Below, piece after piece: positions 6,721-15,508 of a stretch of 64,000 bases of DNA. The number at the start of each line of letters is the position of its first letter. Positions within the stretch are counted from its first letter, which is position 1. The stretch spans positions 2,430,189 to 2,494,188 of the forward strand of contig NZ_GL877878.1 of assembly GCF_000194155.1 (NCBI RefSeq), in the 5' to 3' direction. A program made the position numbers and the translations under genes. Under the pieces are notes generated by a model. That model did not search any database, had not been told where the DNA came from, and saw only the letters and a list, made by a program, of their open reading frames with translations. Origin of the DNA: Saccharopolyspora spinosa NRRL 18395 (GTDB taxonomy: Bacteria; Actinomycetota; Actinomycetes; Mycobacteriales; Pseudonocardiaceae).

Positions 6721-7833
6721 GTGCTTCCACTGCAACCACCGGTCAAGCCGATGCTGGCGAGCCCGGTAGAAGGCATCTCCCGGCAGGGCGGCCTGCTGTT
6801 CGAACCGAAGTGGGACGGCTTCCGGTGCCTGGTGTTCGCCGATCCGCAGGCCGAGCAGCCGGTGCTGCTGCAGTCCCGCACCGGCCGCCCGCTGAACCGG
6901 TACTTCCCCGAAGTCCTGCGGACCGTGACCGAACACCTCGACCGGCCCGCGGTGCTGGACGGCGAGCTCGTGGTGATCCGGCGCGACGACGTCGGCGACC
7001 GGCTGGACTGGGACGCGCTGGGCGAACGCATCCACCCGGCCGCCAGCCGGGTCCGGATGCTCGCCGAGAAGACACCGGCCACCTTCATCGCCTTCGACCT
7101 GCTCGCGCTCGACGACCGAGACCTCACGTCCGCGCCGCAGACCGAGCGCCGCGAACTGCTCGCCGGCCTCGGCCTGGACCACGGCGGGCTGCACACCACG
7201 CCGGTCACCGACGATCCGGAGACTGCGGAGGAATGGTTCCGGGTGTTCGAGGGCGCCGGGTTGGACGGCGTGATCGCCAAGCCCACCAGCGGCCAGTACG
7301 TACCGGGCAAGCGGACCATGTTCAAGATCAAGCACTCGCGCACCGCGGACTGCGTGGTCGCCGGGCTGCGCTGGCACGCCAAGACCGAACCAGGCACCGC
7401 CGTCGGATCCCTGCAGCTCGGGCTGCACGACGACCGGGGCGTGCTGCACCACGTCGGCGTCGTCGGCGCCTTCCCGGCCGCGCAGCGGCGCGCGCTGGCC
7501 ACCGAACTCGGGGAGCTGATCACCGAAGGCGAACACCCGTGGCTCGGCCCGGACGCCGAGGATGGGCGGCGGCTGCCCGGTTCCATCAACCGCTGGAGCA
7601 GCAGCGAGCAGCCGTGGGTGCCGCTGCGCCCGGAGCGCGTCGTCGAGGTCTCCTACGACCACACCGAAGGCGCCTACCCGGGCCGGTTCCGGCACACCAC
7701 GCAGTTCGTGCGGTGGCGTCCGGACCGCGAGCCCGAATCCTGTGACTACGACCAGCTCGACGAGCCGACGCGTTACGACCTCGAAGCAGTGCTGTACGGC
7801 GACGTGAACCGGAGCGCCCGCGTCGACGGGTAA
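6721..7833 (+). CDS. ligC: ATP-dependent DNA ligase, LigC type
   Basis: A 370-residue ATP-dependent ligase. Motif I is EPKWDGFR with K30 as the adenylated lysine; further landmarks are FIAFDLLAL (motif III), LDGVIAKP (motif IV) and MFKIKHSRTADCVV (motif V), followed by an OB-fold domain. Length and the lack of polymerase or nuclease domains match stand-alone LigC, which seals nicks and gaps in actinobacterial excision repair. The GTG start at 6721 is chosen because AGGAGG lies five bases upstream; a 36-codon in-frame extension has no such site and weak protein character. It stands alone between the stress operon and the ketopantoate reductase gene. Confidence 0.9.
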   Translation: MLPLQPPVKPMLASPVEGISRQGGLLFEPKWDGFRCLVFADPQAEQPVLLQSRTGRPLNRYFPEVLRTVTEHLDRPAVLDGELVVIRRDDVGDRLDWDALGERIHPAASRVRMLAEKTPATFIAFDLLALDDRDLTSAPQTERRELLAGLGLDHGGLHTTPVTDDPETAEEWFRVFEGAGLDGVIAKPTSGQYVPGKRTMFKIKHSRTADCVVAGLRWHAKTEPGTAVGSLQLGLHDDRGVLHHVGVVGAFPAAQRRALATELGELITEGEHPWLGPDAEDGRRLPGSINRWSSSEQPWVPLRPERVVEVSYDHTEGAYPGRFRHTTQFVRWRPDREPESCDYDQLDEPTRYDLEAVLYGDVNRSARVDG

Positions 7834-7843
7834 TCTCTGGCCC

Positions 7844-8743
7844 GTGGCAGGACAACGCATCGCGGTGATCGGCTCGGGCAGTATCGGTGGGGTTCTCGCG
7901 GAAGCAGCGCATTCCGCCGGGCACCGGGTGACGATGTGCGTCCGGACCCCGTTCGAGGAGCTGACGCTGGAAACCCCGGACCGCACCGGGGAGATCCCGG
8001 TTTCGGTGGTGACCGAACCGGGCGCGCTCAGCGAGTTCGACTGGGTCCTGCTGACGACCAAGGTCCAGGACGCGGCGAGCGCGGCGGGCTGGTTGCAGAA
8101 GCTGGACGACGGACGCGCCCCGGTCGTGGTGGTGCAGAACGGCGTCGAGCACCGCGAATCGGTCGCCAGGATGGGGCTGCGGGCTCCGGTGCTGCCCGCG
8201 TTGATCTACGTGGCGGCCGAGCGGGTGCGGCCCGGGCACGTGGTGCGCCGCTCCCCCGCCACCATGCAGGTCGAGGCCGGCGAGATCGGCGAACGCTTCG
8301 TCGAGCTGCTCTCCGGCGGCGACCTGACGGCTCGCACCACGAGCGACTTCCGCACCGCGTCGTGGCGGAAGCTGCTGACGAACCTGGCGCCGAACCCGAT
8401 CACCACACTGACCCTGCGCCGCCTCGACGTGCTCCGCGAGCCCGACGTCCAGGAGCTCAGCAAGGGCGTGCTCGCGGAGGCCGTCGATGTCGCCCGCGCC
8501 GAGGGCGCCCAGTTGACCCACGACGACGCCGAGCAAGTGCTCGCCGACTACATCGAGAAGTTCCCGCCGACCAACGGAACGTCGATGCTCTACGACCGGT
8601 TGGCGGGCCTGCCCACCGAGCACGAGCACATCACGGGCGCACTGGTCCAAGCGGCGCAGCAGCACGACATCCCGGTCCCGCTCAACCAGACCCTGCTGAC
8701 CCTGATGCGCGCCCTGCGCCCCATGCAGTTCCCGGCCGTCTGA
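7844..8743 (+). CDS. panE: 2-dehydropantoate 2-reductase family protein
   Basis: A 299-residue NADP-dependent reductase. The N-terminal Rossmann motif is IAVIGSGSIGG, and the C-terminal domain carries the catalytic-lysine region SWRKLLTNLAPNPITTL. The enzyme reduces ketopantoate to pantoate in coenzyme A synthesis. The start is GTG at 7844, ten bases after the ligase stop, so the two may share a transcript. Several actinobacterial paralogues of this family act on other 2-keto acids, so the substrate is assigned at family level only. Confidence 0.82.
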   Translation: MAGQRIAVIGSGSIGGVLAEAAHSAGHRVTMCVRTPFEELTLETPDRTGEIPVSVVTEPGALSEFDWVLLTTKVQDAASAAGWLQKLDDGRAPVVVVQNGVEHRESVARMGLRAPVLPALIYVAAERVRPGHVVRRSPATMQVEAGEIGERFVELLSGGDLTARTTSDFRTASWRKLLTNLAPNPITTLTLRRLDVLREPDVQELSKGVLAEAVDVARAEGAQLTHDDAEQVLADYIEKFPPTNGTSMLYDRLAGLPTEHEHITGALVQAAQQHDIPVPLNQTLLTLMRALRPMQFPAV

Positions 8744-8915
8744 TCCCGATCGCACCACCACCCAAGGCGACGCTCCGTGATCACCTCGGCTCGTTTCCCC
8801 GGCTGGGTGCCGAGTTCGCGAGAAATCGGCGGTCACCCGGATAACGGCTGATCTCTGGCGCTGCGACCAGTGGAAACGGGGGTGCTTGCCGTGGCTGCCG
8901 AAGCCGGTCCCCGGG

Positions 8916-9851
8916 TCAGTTGGCGCCGATGTCCTTCGGGCCCGAGTTCTTCGTCGTGCCGACCGAACCCACCGAAGCGGCGACGACGCAGCCGACGGCG
9001 ACCCACTGCCAGGCACCAAGCGCCTCACCCAGCACGAGGAGCCCGGCCAGCGCCGCCACCGCGGGCTCCAGGCTCATCAGCACGCCGAACACCCTAGGCG
9101 GCATCCGGCGCAGCGCCTCCAGCTCCAGCGAATACGGCACGACCGACGACATCAGCGCCACCACCAGCCCGGCGATGAGCACCGCCGGGTGCAGCAGCGC
9201 CGTCCCGGCCTCGGCGATGCCGAACGGCGCCGCCACCAGCGCGCCGAAGGCCATGCCCAGGGCCAGCCCGGACCCGCCGCTGGTCCGGCTGCCGAGCTTG
9301 GCGCCGACCACGATGTAACTCGCCCACAGCGCACCGGCCATCAGCGCGAACGCGACCCCGACCCAGTCGAGACCACCCTCCACACGAGCCAGCAGCACCA
9401 CACCGGTCCCGGCCAGCACCGCCCAGACGATGTCGAGCTTGCGCCGGGAGCCGATCACCGCCACCGCCAGCGGGCCGAGGAACTCGATGGTGACCGCCGC
9501 ACCGAGCGGGATCCGCTCGAACGCCTGGTAGATGCAGACGTTCATGCCCGCGAGCACCGCGCCGTAACCGGCGACCACGGCCAACGTCCGGCGATCCATC
9601 CGCAGCGACGGCCGCCAGACGGCCAGCAGGACGACCGCGGCGAACAGCAACCGCAGCGCGACCACCCCGGACGCGCCGGCCATGATGAACAGCTGCTTGG
9701 CGAACGCGGCACCGACCTGCAGGCTGATCACGCCCACCAGCACCAGCAGCGGCGGCGGGAGCGCCCCGAGTGCCCGCGCGGAGACGTTCTCCACGCTGAA
9801 CAGTGGTCGCCTGTTGGACGATGCCCCCGAGCCGACCTGCGCGACGTGCAC
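8916..9851 (-). CDS. EamA-family (RhtA-like) exporter
   Basis: A 311-residue membrane protein with ten predicted helices arranged as two EamA repeats. Landmarks include the AFERIPLGAAVTIEFLGPL segment typical of the threonine/homoserine exporter RhtA, and the second-repeat MSSVVPYSLELEALRRMPPR. The family uses the proton gradient to export amino acids and related metabolites. A cytoplasmic N-terminus of about 25 residues precedes the first helix. It is divergent from the TAP-like lipoprotein gene across a 176-base gap. The exact substrate cannot be read from sequence. Confidence 0.82.
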   Translation of the reverse strand: MHVAQVGSGASSNRRPLFSVENVSARALGALPPPLLVLVGVISLQVGAAFAKQLFIMAGASGVVALRLLFAAVVLLAVWRPSLRMDRRTLAVVAGYGAVLAGMNVCIYQAFERIPLGAAVTIEFLGPLAVAVIGSRRKLDIVWAVLAGTGVVLLARVEGGLDWVGVAFALMAGALWASYIVVGAKLGSRTSGGSGLALGMAFGALVAAPFGIAEAGTALLHPAVLIAGLVVALMSSVVPYSLELEALRRMPPRVFGVLMSLEPAVAALAGLLVLGEALGAWQWVAVGCVVAASVGSVGTTKNSGPKDIGAN

Positions 9852-10027
9852 GATGCCCCTCTGCCTCCGACGATCGCGGCGGCTGCTATGGCCGCCTCCC
9901 GCTGCACGTTATCTCGCGGCCCGCCGTGTTTGTCACCTGATTGTCAGGGCCCTCACCGGGGCCTCACCTGGATCGTGCGATGCTGACCCGGTCCAGCGAC
10001 CACCGCGCCTGCCGACGAGGAGCACCC

Positions 10028-11584
10028 GTGCCGCGCACCACTCACCGGGTCGGGGCCGCGCTGCTACCGTTGCTGCTGGTGATCGCCGCCTGCTCGGCCG
10101 GACCATCGGAGCGGCCCGCGGTCGCTTACCACGACGGCGAGCAGCAGGTCGTCCCAGCGCCACAGCCGCCGAAACCGGCACCGGTCCCGCCGCTGGGCTC
10201 ACCCAGCGACGACTCGCTGAACTGGGAGGACTGCACCGAGCGGACCCGCGGCGAGCTCGGTGACCTGCCGGCGGGCCTGACGTTCTCCTGCGCGCGGCTG
10301 CTCAGCACGCTGGACGCGCCGGAATCCCCGGAACGCGGCACCGCTCGCATCGCGCTGATCCGCGCCGGGTCCGGCCACGTCCCGCTGGTGGTGCTGGGCG
10401 ACGTCGGCGGGGAGCCGGGCACGACCTTCGCGGCACGGCTGGCCACCCAACTCCCGCCGGAGCTGCGCAACACCTTCGACATCATCGGGATGGACCGGCG
10501 CGGCACCGGCGAATCCGACCCGGCCGACTGCGTCCCGCCCGCGCAGCGCGACGCGATCGTCGGCTTCGACCCGCGCGCCACCGACCGCACCGCGCTGGAC
10601 CGGCTGCTCGAATCGGTGCTGCAGGCCAGCCAGGAATGCCTGCTCGACCTCGACGAGCGGCTGCAGGCCTACGACACCTGGCGGACCGCCTCGGACCTGG
10701 AAGAGCTCCGCCTCGAACTGGGCGTGCCGCGGCTGCACGCGATCGGACGCGGCGAGGCGGCGAGGCTGCTGACTACGTTCGCCGAGCGCTTCCCGGGGTC
10801 CGTGGGTCGCCTGGTGCTCGACGGGGCGCCGGACCCGACCCGCGACTCCATCGGCCAGGTGGAATCCCAGGCGCAGAGCGCGGAGCAGACCTTCGACACG
10901 TTCGCCGCCGACTGCGTCAGCCGCGGCTGCCCGCTGGGCCCCGATCCGCGGAAGCTGGTCAGCGATCTCGTCGAGCGGACCCGCGCGACGCCGCTACTGG
11001 CACCGGGTTCCCCGGTCAACGGCGGCCGGGTGGTGCAGGCGATGCTGCTGGGCCTTTCCGACCGGGCGACCTGGCCCGCCCTGGCCGAGGCGCTGGCCGC
11101 CGCCGACCACGGCGATGGCGCCAAGCTCGCCGCGATCAGCGCGCCGCTGGTCGCCCCGCAGGGCGTGAACCCGCCGTGGCTCGACGGCGACCTGATCACC
11201 AGCTGCAACGACACGACGTTGCGCGTGCCGCCGCAACGCAGCAGCGAACTCGCGCTGGACTGGGTGAACCGCTTCCCGCTGTTCGGTGGAGCCGCCGCGC
11301 AGCGCATGGTCTGGTGCGGGTCGTGGCCTGTCCCGCAGCAGCCGCTGCCCTCGCCGCGCCGTCCTGACCTGCCGCCGATCCCGGTGATCAGCACCGCGAA
11401 CGACCCGCTGCTGCTGGGCATGGGCAGCGATCACATGGCCGAGCAGATGCCGACCGGGGTGCTGCTGCGCTGGCAGGGCGCCGGGCACGGCGCCGTCGGC
11501 AGGTCGCCGTGCGTGACGGAGGCCGCCAGCCGATTCCTGGTCGAGGGCACCGTGCCGACCGATGGCATGGTCTGCCCGGGGTGA
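10028..11584 (+). CDS. TAP-like alpha/beta-hydrolase lipoprotein lacking the nucleophile serine
   Basis: A 518-residue predicted lipoprotein: signal peptide with lipobox VIAAC, lipidated C22. The body aligns with tripeptidyl aminopeptidase-type secreted hydrolases: oxyanion region, IIGMDRRGTGESDP, C-terminal TAP-like domain with the acid STANDPLLL and the histidine GAGHGAVG. At the nucleophile elbow, where the family has G-x-S-x-G, this protein reads GRGEA (residues 240-244), so glycine replaces the catalytic serine. It may be a binding protein rather than a peptidase. The GTG at 10028 has GAGGAG five bases upstream. In mycobacteria a secreted hydrolase occupies the same place in the gene order. 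Confidence 0.8.
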   Translation: MPRTTHRVGAALLPLLLVIAACSAGPSERPAVAYHDGEQQVVPAPQPPKPAPVPPLGSPSDDSLNWEDCTERTRGELGDLPAGLTFSCARLLSTLDAPESPERGTARIALIRAGSGHVPLVVLGDVGGEPGTTFAARLATQLPPELRNTFDIIGMDRRGTGESDPADCVPPAQRDAIVGFDPRATDRTALDRLLESVLQASQECLLDLDERLQAYDTWRTASDLEELRLELGVPRLHAIGRGEAARLLTTFAERFPGSVGRLVLDGAPDPTRDSIGQVESQAQSAEQTFDTFAADCVSRGCPLGPDPRKLVSDLVERTRATPLLAPGSPVNGGRVVQAMLLGLSDRATWPALAEALAAADHGDGAKLAAISAPLVAPQGVNPPWLDGDLITSCNDTTLRVPPQRSSELALDWVNRFPLFGGAAAQRMVWCGSWPVPQQPLPSPRRPDLPPIPVISTANDPLLLGMGSDHMAEQMPTGVLLRWQGAGHGAVGRSPCVTEAASRFLVEGTVPTDGMVCPG

Positions 11585-11608
11585 TCCCGCAAGCACCCCG
11601 GGCAGACC
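11569..11608. terminator. Bidirectional hairpin terminator
   Basis: A perfect 15-base stem (11569-11583 with 11594-11608; arm GGTCTGCCCGGGGTG) around a ten-base loop. It overlaps the hydrolase stop codon and lies just beyond the stop of the opposing cysteine-rich microprotein, so it can serve both genes. Confidence 0.8.
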
Positions 11609-11614
11609 CCCTGT

Positions 11615-11719
11615 TCAGCCGCAGCTGGAGCAGCAGCCACAGGAAGGACCGGTGCAGCTGCCGCAACAGCTGCAGCCACCCTGGGCTTGTGGAGCACGCT
11701 CGGCTTCGGTGCGGACCAT
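11615..11719 (-). CDS. Cysteine-rich microprotein (34 aa)
   Basis: A 34-codon frame running MVRTEAERAPQAQGG and then CSCCGSCTGPSCGCCSSCG: eight cysteines in the last 19 residues, the remainder small residues. GGGAGG precedes two adjacent ATGs; the second (11719) has the better five-base spacing. The reading frame ends just before a strong convergent terminator, so the unit looks complete. The pattern of CC and CxxC groups suggests metal binding, such as a tiny metallothionein, or a disulfide or RiPP-like peptide. I do not recognise a named family. The initiation context GGGAGGCGATGATG is identical to that of the DUF4389 gene upstream on the same strand. Confidence 0.6.
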   Translation of the reverse strand: MVRTEAERAPQAQGGCSCCGSCTGPSCGCCSSCG

Positions 11720-11834
11720 CATCGCCTCCCGCGATTCTGCGAATACCAACGGTTGCGATGGTGCTCGCCGAAGGAAGAAACGGGACACCGCTGGCTGAGC
11801 GAACCGTTATCGGCCAACGAGCTGAACAGGTCAC

Positions 11835-12149
11835 ATGAAGGCATTGCGATCTGTAACTGAATGCGAAATGCGCACGACAATTGCGCCCGAACGGGTGACA
11901 ACTCTTCGAACGCGCGGAGGCATCGCCCAAGAAGGCGTCGCCGAGCGGCTGCCGCGCTCGGTGCACGTGCGCGGCGATTCCTTCCGGCGCATGGTAATCG
12001 GCGGCCGCGAGGAGATGTCCGCGACGCCCTCCGACGAAGCCCTGCGCCAGTTGCGACTGCGCCACCGGCTCACCGCGCAGACCTCCGCCGAGCCTGGTCC
12101 GAAGCCGCGGTGTGACCGTCAGCGGCCGTACGCGTATTCGTACTGGTAG
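11835..12149 (+). CDS. Possible small hypothetical protein
   Basis: A 104-codon frame starting with ATG. From about codon 30 onward its third positions are strongly G/C biased, which is the coding signature of this genome, but the first third is not biased and there is no good ribosome-binding site. It overlaps the 3' end of the convergent DUF4389 gene by 31 bases. There are no cysteines of note, no signal peptide and no membrane segment. It could be a real small gene, the remnant of a longer one, or chance. Confidence 0.3.
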   Translation: MKALRSVTECEMRTTIAPERVTTLRTRGGIAQEGVAERLPRSVHVRGDSFRRMVIGGREEMSATPSDEALRQLRLRHRLTAQTSAEPGPKPRCDRQRPYAYSYW

Positions 12150-12898
12150 TGGAAGTCCGGCTGGTTCAACGACTGCACGGCGCCGTTGGTAACCAGGCCG
12201 ACAACGCCGAGCACGATGAACACGACCAGCAAGACCCGGCCGCCCTTGGACATCACCAGCGGACGGGTGCCGGGCGACTGGCGCGGCGGGTTGTCCTCCG
12301 CGCGAGCGTCGCCGAACAGCTTCTTCGGGTAGGCGCCGGTCAGCAGGTAGAAGTAGGCGTTCGTGCGGAAGCCGTAGCGCAGCACCGCCGCGGAGGCGTC
12401 GAAGATCGGCCGGGGGTTGCGGCCCGACACCAACACGATCAGCCAGATGAAGAACGCCAGCATGCCCCACCCCTGGGCGACGACCGCGCTCACGATCGCG
12501 GCGGGGATCACCAGGATGATCCGGAAGAACACCGCCAACCGGTTGAGCTCCGCCGGCCGGACGTCGACCTGCACCGGGTAGTCCGGCTGGGAGACGACGA
12601 ACGGCGGGTACTCGTCGACGAGCAGCATGTACGACGCCGCCACCCGTGCCTGGTAGCCGATGAACATGGCCAGGAAGTCCGAGATCCAGTCCGGCAGCCG
12701 CCCCAGGACCAGCGCGGTGAACCAGCCGATGATGACCACCACGGTGGCCGCGATGGACATCAGCCAGAGCACGATGAAGTGCGGGATCAGCAAGATCAGT
12801 CGCAATAGGACGGTCCAGCGCCGCTGCCGCTCCGGGGGCGTCACCGCCAGCTCCGGCCGGAACGGACCGTCGGACTCCACCGGATGCACGCTCATCAT
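12119..12898 (-). CDS. DUF4389 membrane protein
   Basis: A 259-residue protein with four hydrophobic helices arranged as two similar halves: LLRLILLIPHFIVLWLMSIA and, later, FFRIILVIPAAIVSAVVAQG, each followed by a second helix. This internal repeat is the mark of DUF4389. The tail after the last helix is tyrosine-rich (YQYEYAYGR). The start is one of two adjacent ATGs (12898 or 12895) after GGGAGG; a 30-codon upstream extension has no protein character. Its function is unknown in the family. It is the gene upstream of the cysteine-rich microprotein on the same strand, separated by about 400 bases. Confidence 0.8.
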   Translation of the reverse strand: MMSVHPVESDGPFRPELAVTPPERQRRWTVLLRLILLIPHFIVLWLMSIAATVVVIIGWFTALVLGRLPDWISDFLAMFIGYQARVAASYMLLVDEYPPFVVSQPDYPVQVDVRPAELNRLAVFFRIILVIPAAIVSAVVAQGWGMLAFFIWLIVLVSGRNPRPIFDASAAVLRYGFRTNAYFYLLTGAYPKKLFGDARAEDNPPRQSPGTRPLVMSKGGRVLLVVFIVLGVVGLVTNGAVQSLNQPDFHYQYEYAYGR

Positions 12899-13269
12899 CG
12901 CCTCCCGGGTCCTCAGTGGAGCGCGGCGACTGCAACACGGCCCCCGGGCCCTAGCGGGATTCGGACGACGGCTCGCAGCCCCAATCACTCGATCCAGTGA
13001 TCACACGAGCGGCGGGCTCACGACCCGGGATCTCGGCGCGTTTTCAGCGGAGAGCAGCAATTCCCGCGATCAGGAGAAACCATGTGCGGCCACGAGCTCG
13101 GTCACCTGTCAAAATTCGATGCCGATCAACGGGGTCATCACACTGTCGAGGTTGCCACCTCGCCAGCGGTCACGCACGTCAGCACCGCGCCACCCGCTGA
13201 GCCGCCCGAGCTCGGTTGGTCTTCGCGCACTGGCGACAGGTCACGGGCGGCAGGAGCTACCGTGGGGCC
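12899..13269. other. Intergenic gap with a doubtful small frame
   Basis: An ATG at 13082 with AGGAG five bases upstream opens a histidine-containing frame (MCGHELGHLSKFDADQRGHH), but the frame has weak third-position bias and runs deep into the following gene in another phase. I treat it as unproven. The rest holds the promoter of the DUF4389 gene and of the small membrane protein; no clear consensus is visible. Confidence 0.25.
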
Positions 13270-13569
13270 GTGGAACGTGGCGACCGGGATGAGGAGATCG
13301 AGCGCCTCGAGGAGGATCTGCACGGGCTCGACCCGGACGATCCCGAGGTGCAGGCCTTCGCCGCGCACCGCGACCGGATGCAGCGGCCGAACTCCGAGGC
13401 CACTGTGGAGGGCATGCTGCGCGGCGTGGACGACTTCGCGCAGAGCGTGAACCGGGCGGACGGCCATCGCCGGTTGGTGGCCGTCGTGGTGGTCGTGCTG
13501 ATCCTGTTCGGAGTGCTGTTCACGCTCTGGAACGCGTTCTTGTTCGTGTTCAGCACCTTCCTCGGCTGA
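13270..13569 (+). CDS. Small acidic protein with one C-terminal membrane helix
   Basis: A 99-residue protein. The first 65 residues are highly charged and helical (RDEEIERLEEDLHGLDPDDP), followed by one transmembrane segment (about residues 70-92, LVAVVVVVLILFGVLFTLWN). That makes it a tail-anchored or single-pass membrane protein with a cytoplasmic acidic domain. The GTG at 13270 is preferred because the sequence upstream lacks coding bias. I do not recognise a characterised family, and the neighbours give no pathway. Confidence 0.65.
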   Translation: MERGDRDEEIERLEEDLHGLDPDDPEVQAFAAHRDRMQRPNSEATVEGMLRGVDDFAQSVNRADGHRRLVAVVVVVLILFGVLFTLWNAFLFVFSTFLG

Positions 13570-13616
13570 TCTGTCGGGGGCTTGGGGCATGCTCGCGCCG
13601 TTACCCGAATCGAGGT

Positions 13617-14699
13617 GTGGTGATCGAGATCGACCGAGAACGCGTCCTGGCCTACCGGCACGCCGTGCAGCAGCTGGACCGCTCCGCAACCGGCGCCGAG
13701 AAGCTCGCCGTGCTGCCGCTCGGCGTGCAGGACAGCCCGGCAGGATCCGCCCTGCAGTCGGTGCGCACGAGAGTGCCCGAAGCCGAACTCCCCGACTCGC
13801 TGGCCCTCGGCTGGTCGGTGCGCGGCAGCGCGCACCTGCACCGCGCCGCGGACCTCCCAGAGCTGGCCGGGCGGCTATACCCGATGTCGGACGCGGACGT
13901 GGTGGCCCGAATGCCGATCATGAAGTCGGTCGACGCCCCGCTCGCCGTGTTCGGCAAGACGGTCGCGGCGATGCGCGAGCACTCCCTCGAACCGACGGAT
14001 CGGGGTTCGCTGAGCGCAGCCGTGACCCGCGACGTCCCGGAGGCCTCGGCGTGGTGCCGGGCCTGCGGTTCGACCCACGTCTTCTACTCGCTGTACCTGC
14101 AAACCGGGCTGGCCGCCGGCATCCGGCTCGTCCGCCAATCCGGGCGGCTGCGGATCACAGCGGCCCCGCAGTGGCGCGTCCCGCAGCAGACCGCGCGCTT
14201 GGACGTGCTGATCCGGGACGGCCTGCGCCTGCTCGGTCCAAGCTCGATCGCCGACATCGCCGCATTCCTCGGCACCAGCGCCGCAGTGCTGCGGCCGGTC
14301 TGGCCGACGGACCTCGTCGAGGTCGCGGTCGACGGCAAGCGCTCGTGGTTCGTGCCGGAAGCCACCGACGCACTCGCCTCACCGCCGTCACCACGCGGCG
14401 TTCGGCTGCTGCCGACCGGCGACCCGTTCCTGCAAGCGCGGGACCGCGCGCAGCTGGTGCCCGACCCCGAACACCGCAAAGCGCTTTGGCGGGCGGTCAG
14501 CTCCCCCGGGGCGTTGCTCGTCGACGGCGAGATCGTCGGCACCTGGCGGGCCAAGAAGGCGGGCACCAAGCTTATGGTGGACGTGCTGGGCTTCCACTCG
14601 CTGACCGGCGCCACGCGCACCGAGGTGGACGCCGAAGCCGAGCAGTTGGCCGCGACCCGCGACGCGAAATCGGCGGTGGTGGCATTCGACTCGATCTGA
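13617..14699 (+). CDS. Winged-helix DNA-binding protein, AlkZ-like (HTH_42)
   Basis: A 360-residue soluble protein made of tandem winged-helix-like domains. The N-terminal IDRERVLAYRHAVQQLDR and central CGSTHVFYSLYLQTGLAAG segments, then LTGATRTEVDAEAEQLA at the end, match the actinobacterial family that includes the Streptomyces AlkZ interstrand-crosslink DNA glycosylase. Family members outside natural-product clusters are assumed to be repair or DNA-binding proteins with undefined substrates. The start is GTG at 13617 or 13620. It precedes msrB in the same direction, with a 45-base gap. Confidence 0.75.
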   Translation: MVIEIDRERVLAYRHAVQQLDRSATGAEKLAVLPLGVQDSPAGSALQSVRTRVPEAELPDSLALGWSVRGSAHLHRAADLPELAGRLYPMSDADVVARMPIMKSVDAPLAVFGKTVAAMREHSLEPTDRGSLSAAVTRDVPEASAWCRACGSTHVFYSLYLQTGLAAGIRLVRQSGRLRITAAPQWRVPQQTARLDVLIRDGLRLLGPSSIADIAAFLGTSAAVLRPVWPTDLVEVAVDGKRSWFVPEATDALASPPSPRGVRLLPTGDPFLQARDRAQLVPDPEHRKALWRAVSSPGALLVDGEIVGTWRAKKAGTKLMVDVLGFHSLTGATRTEVDAEAEQLAATRDAKSAVVAFDSI

Positions 14700-14744
14700 C
14701 ACCGCACCGGTGCAGTCGATCTTCGGACGGATTAGCGTGGAGGC

Positions 14745-15170
14745 ATGGATCCGCTCCCAGGAACCCCGAAGGTCACCAAAACCGAGCAGGAGTGGCGGGA
14801 ACAGCTCAGCCCGAACGAGTACGCGGTGCTGCGCCAAGCCGCCACCGAGCCGGCCTGGCAGGGCGAGTACGTCGACACCAAGACGGTCGGGGTCTACGAG
14901 TGCCGCGGCTGCGGGGCGGAATTGTTCCGCAGCGACACCAAGTTCGAATCGCACTGCGGCTGGCCGTCGTTCTGGGATCCGACCGGCAGCGACGCGGTGA
15001 TACTCCGCGAGGACCGGTCGCTCGGCATGGTCCGCACCGAGGTCCTGTGCGCCGCCTGCCACGGACACCTCGGCCACCTGTTCGAGGGCGAGGGTTACGG
15101 CACCCCCACCGATCAGCGGTATTGCATCAACTCGATCGCAGTCCGTCTAGTACCAGCGGACGAGGCTTAG
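14745..15170 (+). CDS. msrB: Peptide-methionine (R)-S-oxide reductase MsrB
   Basis: A 141-residue complete MsrB. The zinc site is C53-x2-C56 (YECRGCG) and C102-x2-C105 (LCAACHG); the catalytic cysteine is C127 in QRYCINS. HCGWPSFWDP and GHVFEGEGYGTP-type motifs (here GHLFEGEGYGTP) line the active site. It reduces methionine-R-sulfoxide in proteins with thioredoxin. In the mycobacterial gene order msrB sits close to hemQ; here they are separated by about 5.7 kb of inserted DNA that ends with a second, partial copy of this gene's 3' end. Confidence 0.95.
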   Translation: MDPLPGTPKVTKTEQEWREQLSPNEYAVLRQAATEPAWQGEYVDTKTVGVYECRGCGAELFRSDTKFESHCGWPSFWDPTGSDAVILREDRSLGMVRTEVLCAACHGHLGHLFEGEGYGTPTDQRYCINSIAVRLVPADEA

Positions 15171-15179
15171 AACGCAGAA

Positions 15180-15207
15180 AGCCCCACGCCAACAAAGACG
15201 CGGGGCT
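15180..15207 (+). terminator. msrB terminator
   Basis: Stem AGCCCCACG (15180-15188) with CGCGGGGCT (15199-15207), one mismatch, ten-base loop, ten bases after the msrB stop codon. Confidence 0.6.
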
Positions 15208-15314
15208 CTCAGTACCCGGCGCGGTGGGTCCGGTTGCGGCGTCATGCCGCTCGTCGATCCCGCTACAGCCGCCGTGTCGGGTTGGGTCGGCTTTCCCGTG
15301 CCGGGGAGCTGGGT

Positions 15315-15358
15315 GGATGGTCAGACGACGTCGGGGGGCTTCCGTCGCCTGACCATCC
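15315..15358. repeat. Long inverted repeat beyond msrB
   Basis: Arms 15315-15330 (GGATGGTCAGACGACG) and 15343-15358 pair over 16 bases with one mismatch around a 12-base loop containing six Gs. It could terminate the leftward pseudogene at 15509 or be the end of a lost mobile element. The rest of 15171-15508 holds no gene that I can support. Confidence 0.5.
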
Positions 15359-15508
15359 GTGTACCTGGCCAACCTGTCGGTAACGGCGCAGGTACGTGGT
15401 TGCGGTGGAAACACCGGTCGGGATCGACTGCGACGTCCCCACCGAGCCAGCGGGCTGAGCGGTCATGTTGACCGTGCAGGCCCAGTGACCAGGGGCGTCC
15501 CCACCGAG

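Noticed and set aside
13082..13450. A histidine-containing frame with a good ribosome-binding site as a separate gene
   Set aside because: It has weak third-position bias and overlaps the next gene by 181 bases in another frame; I kept it only as a remark on the gap.
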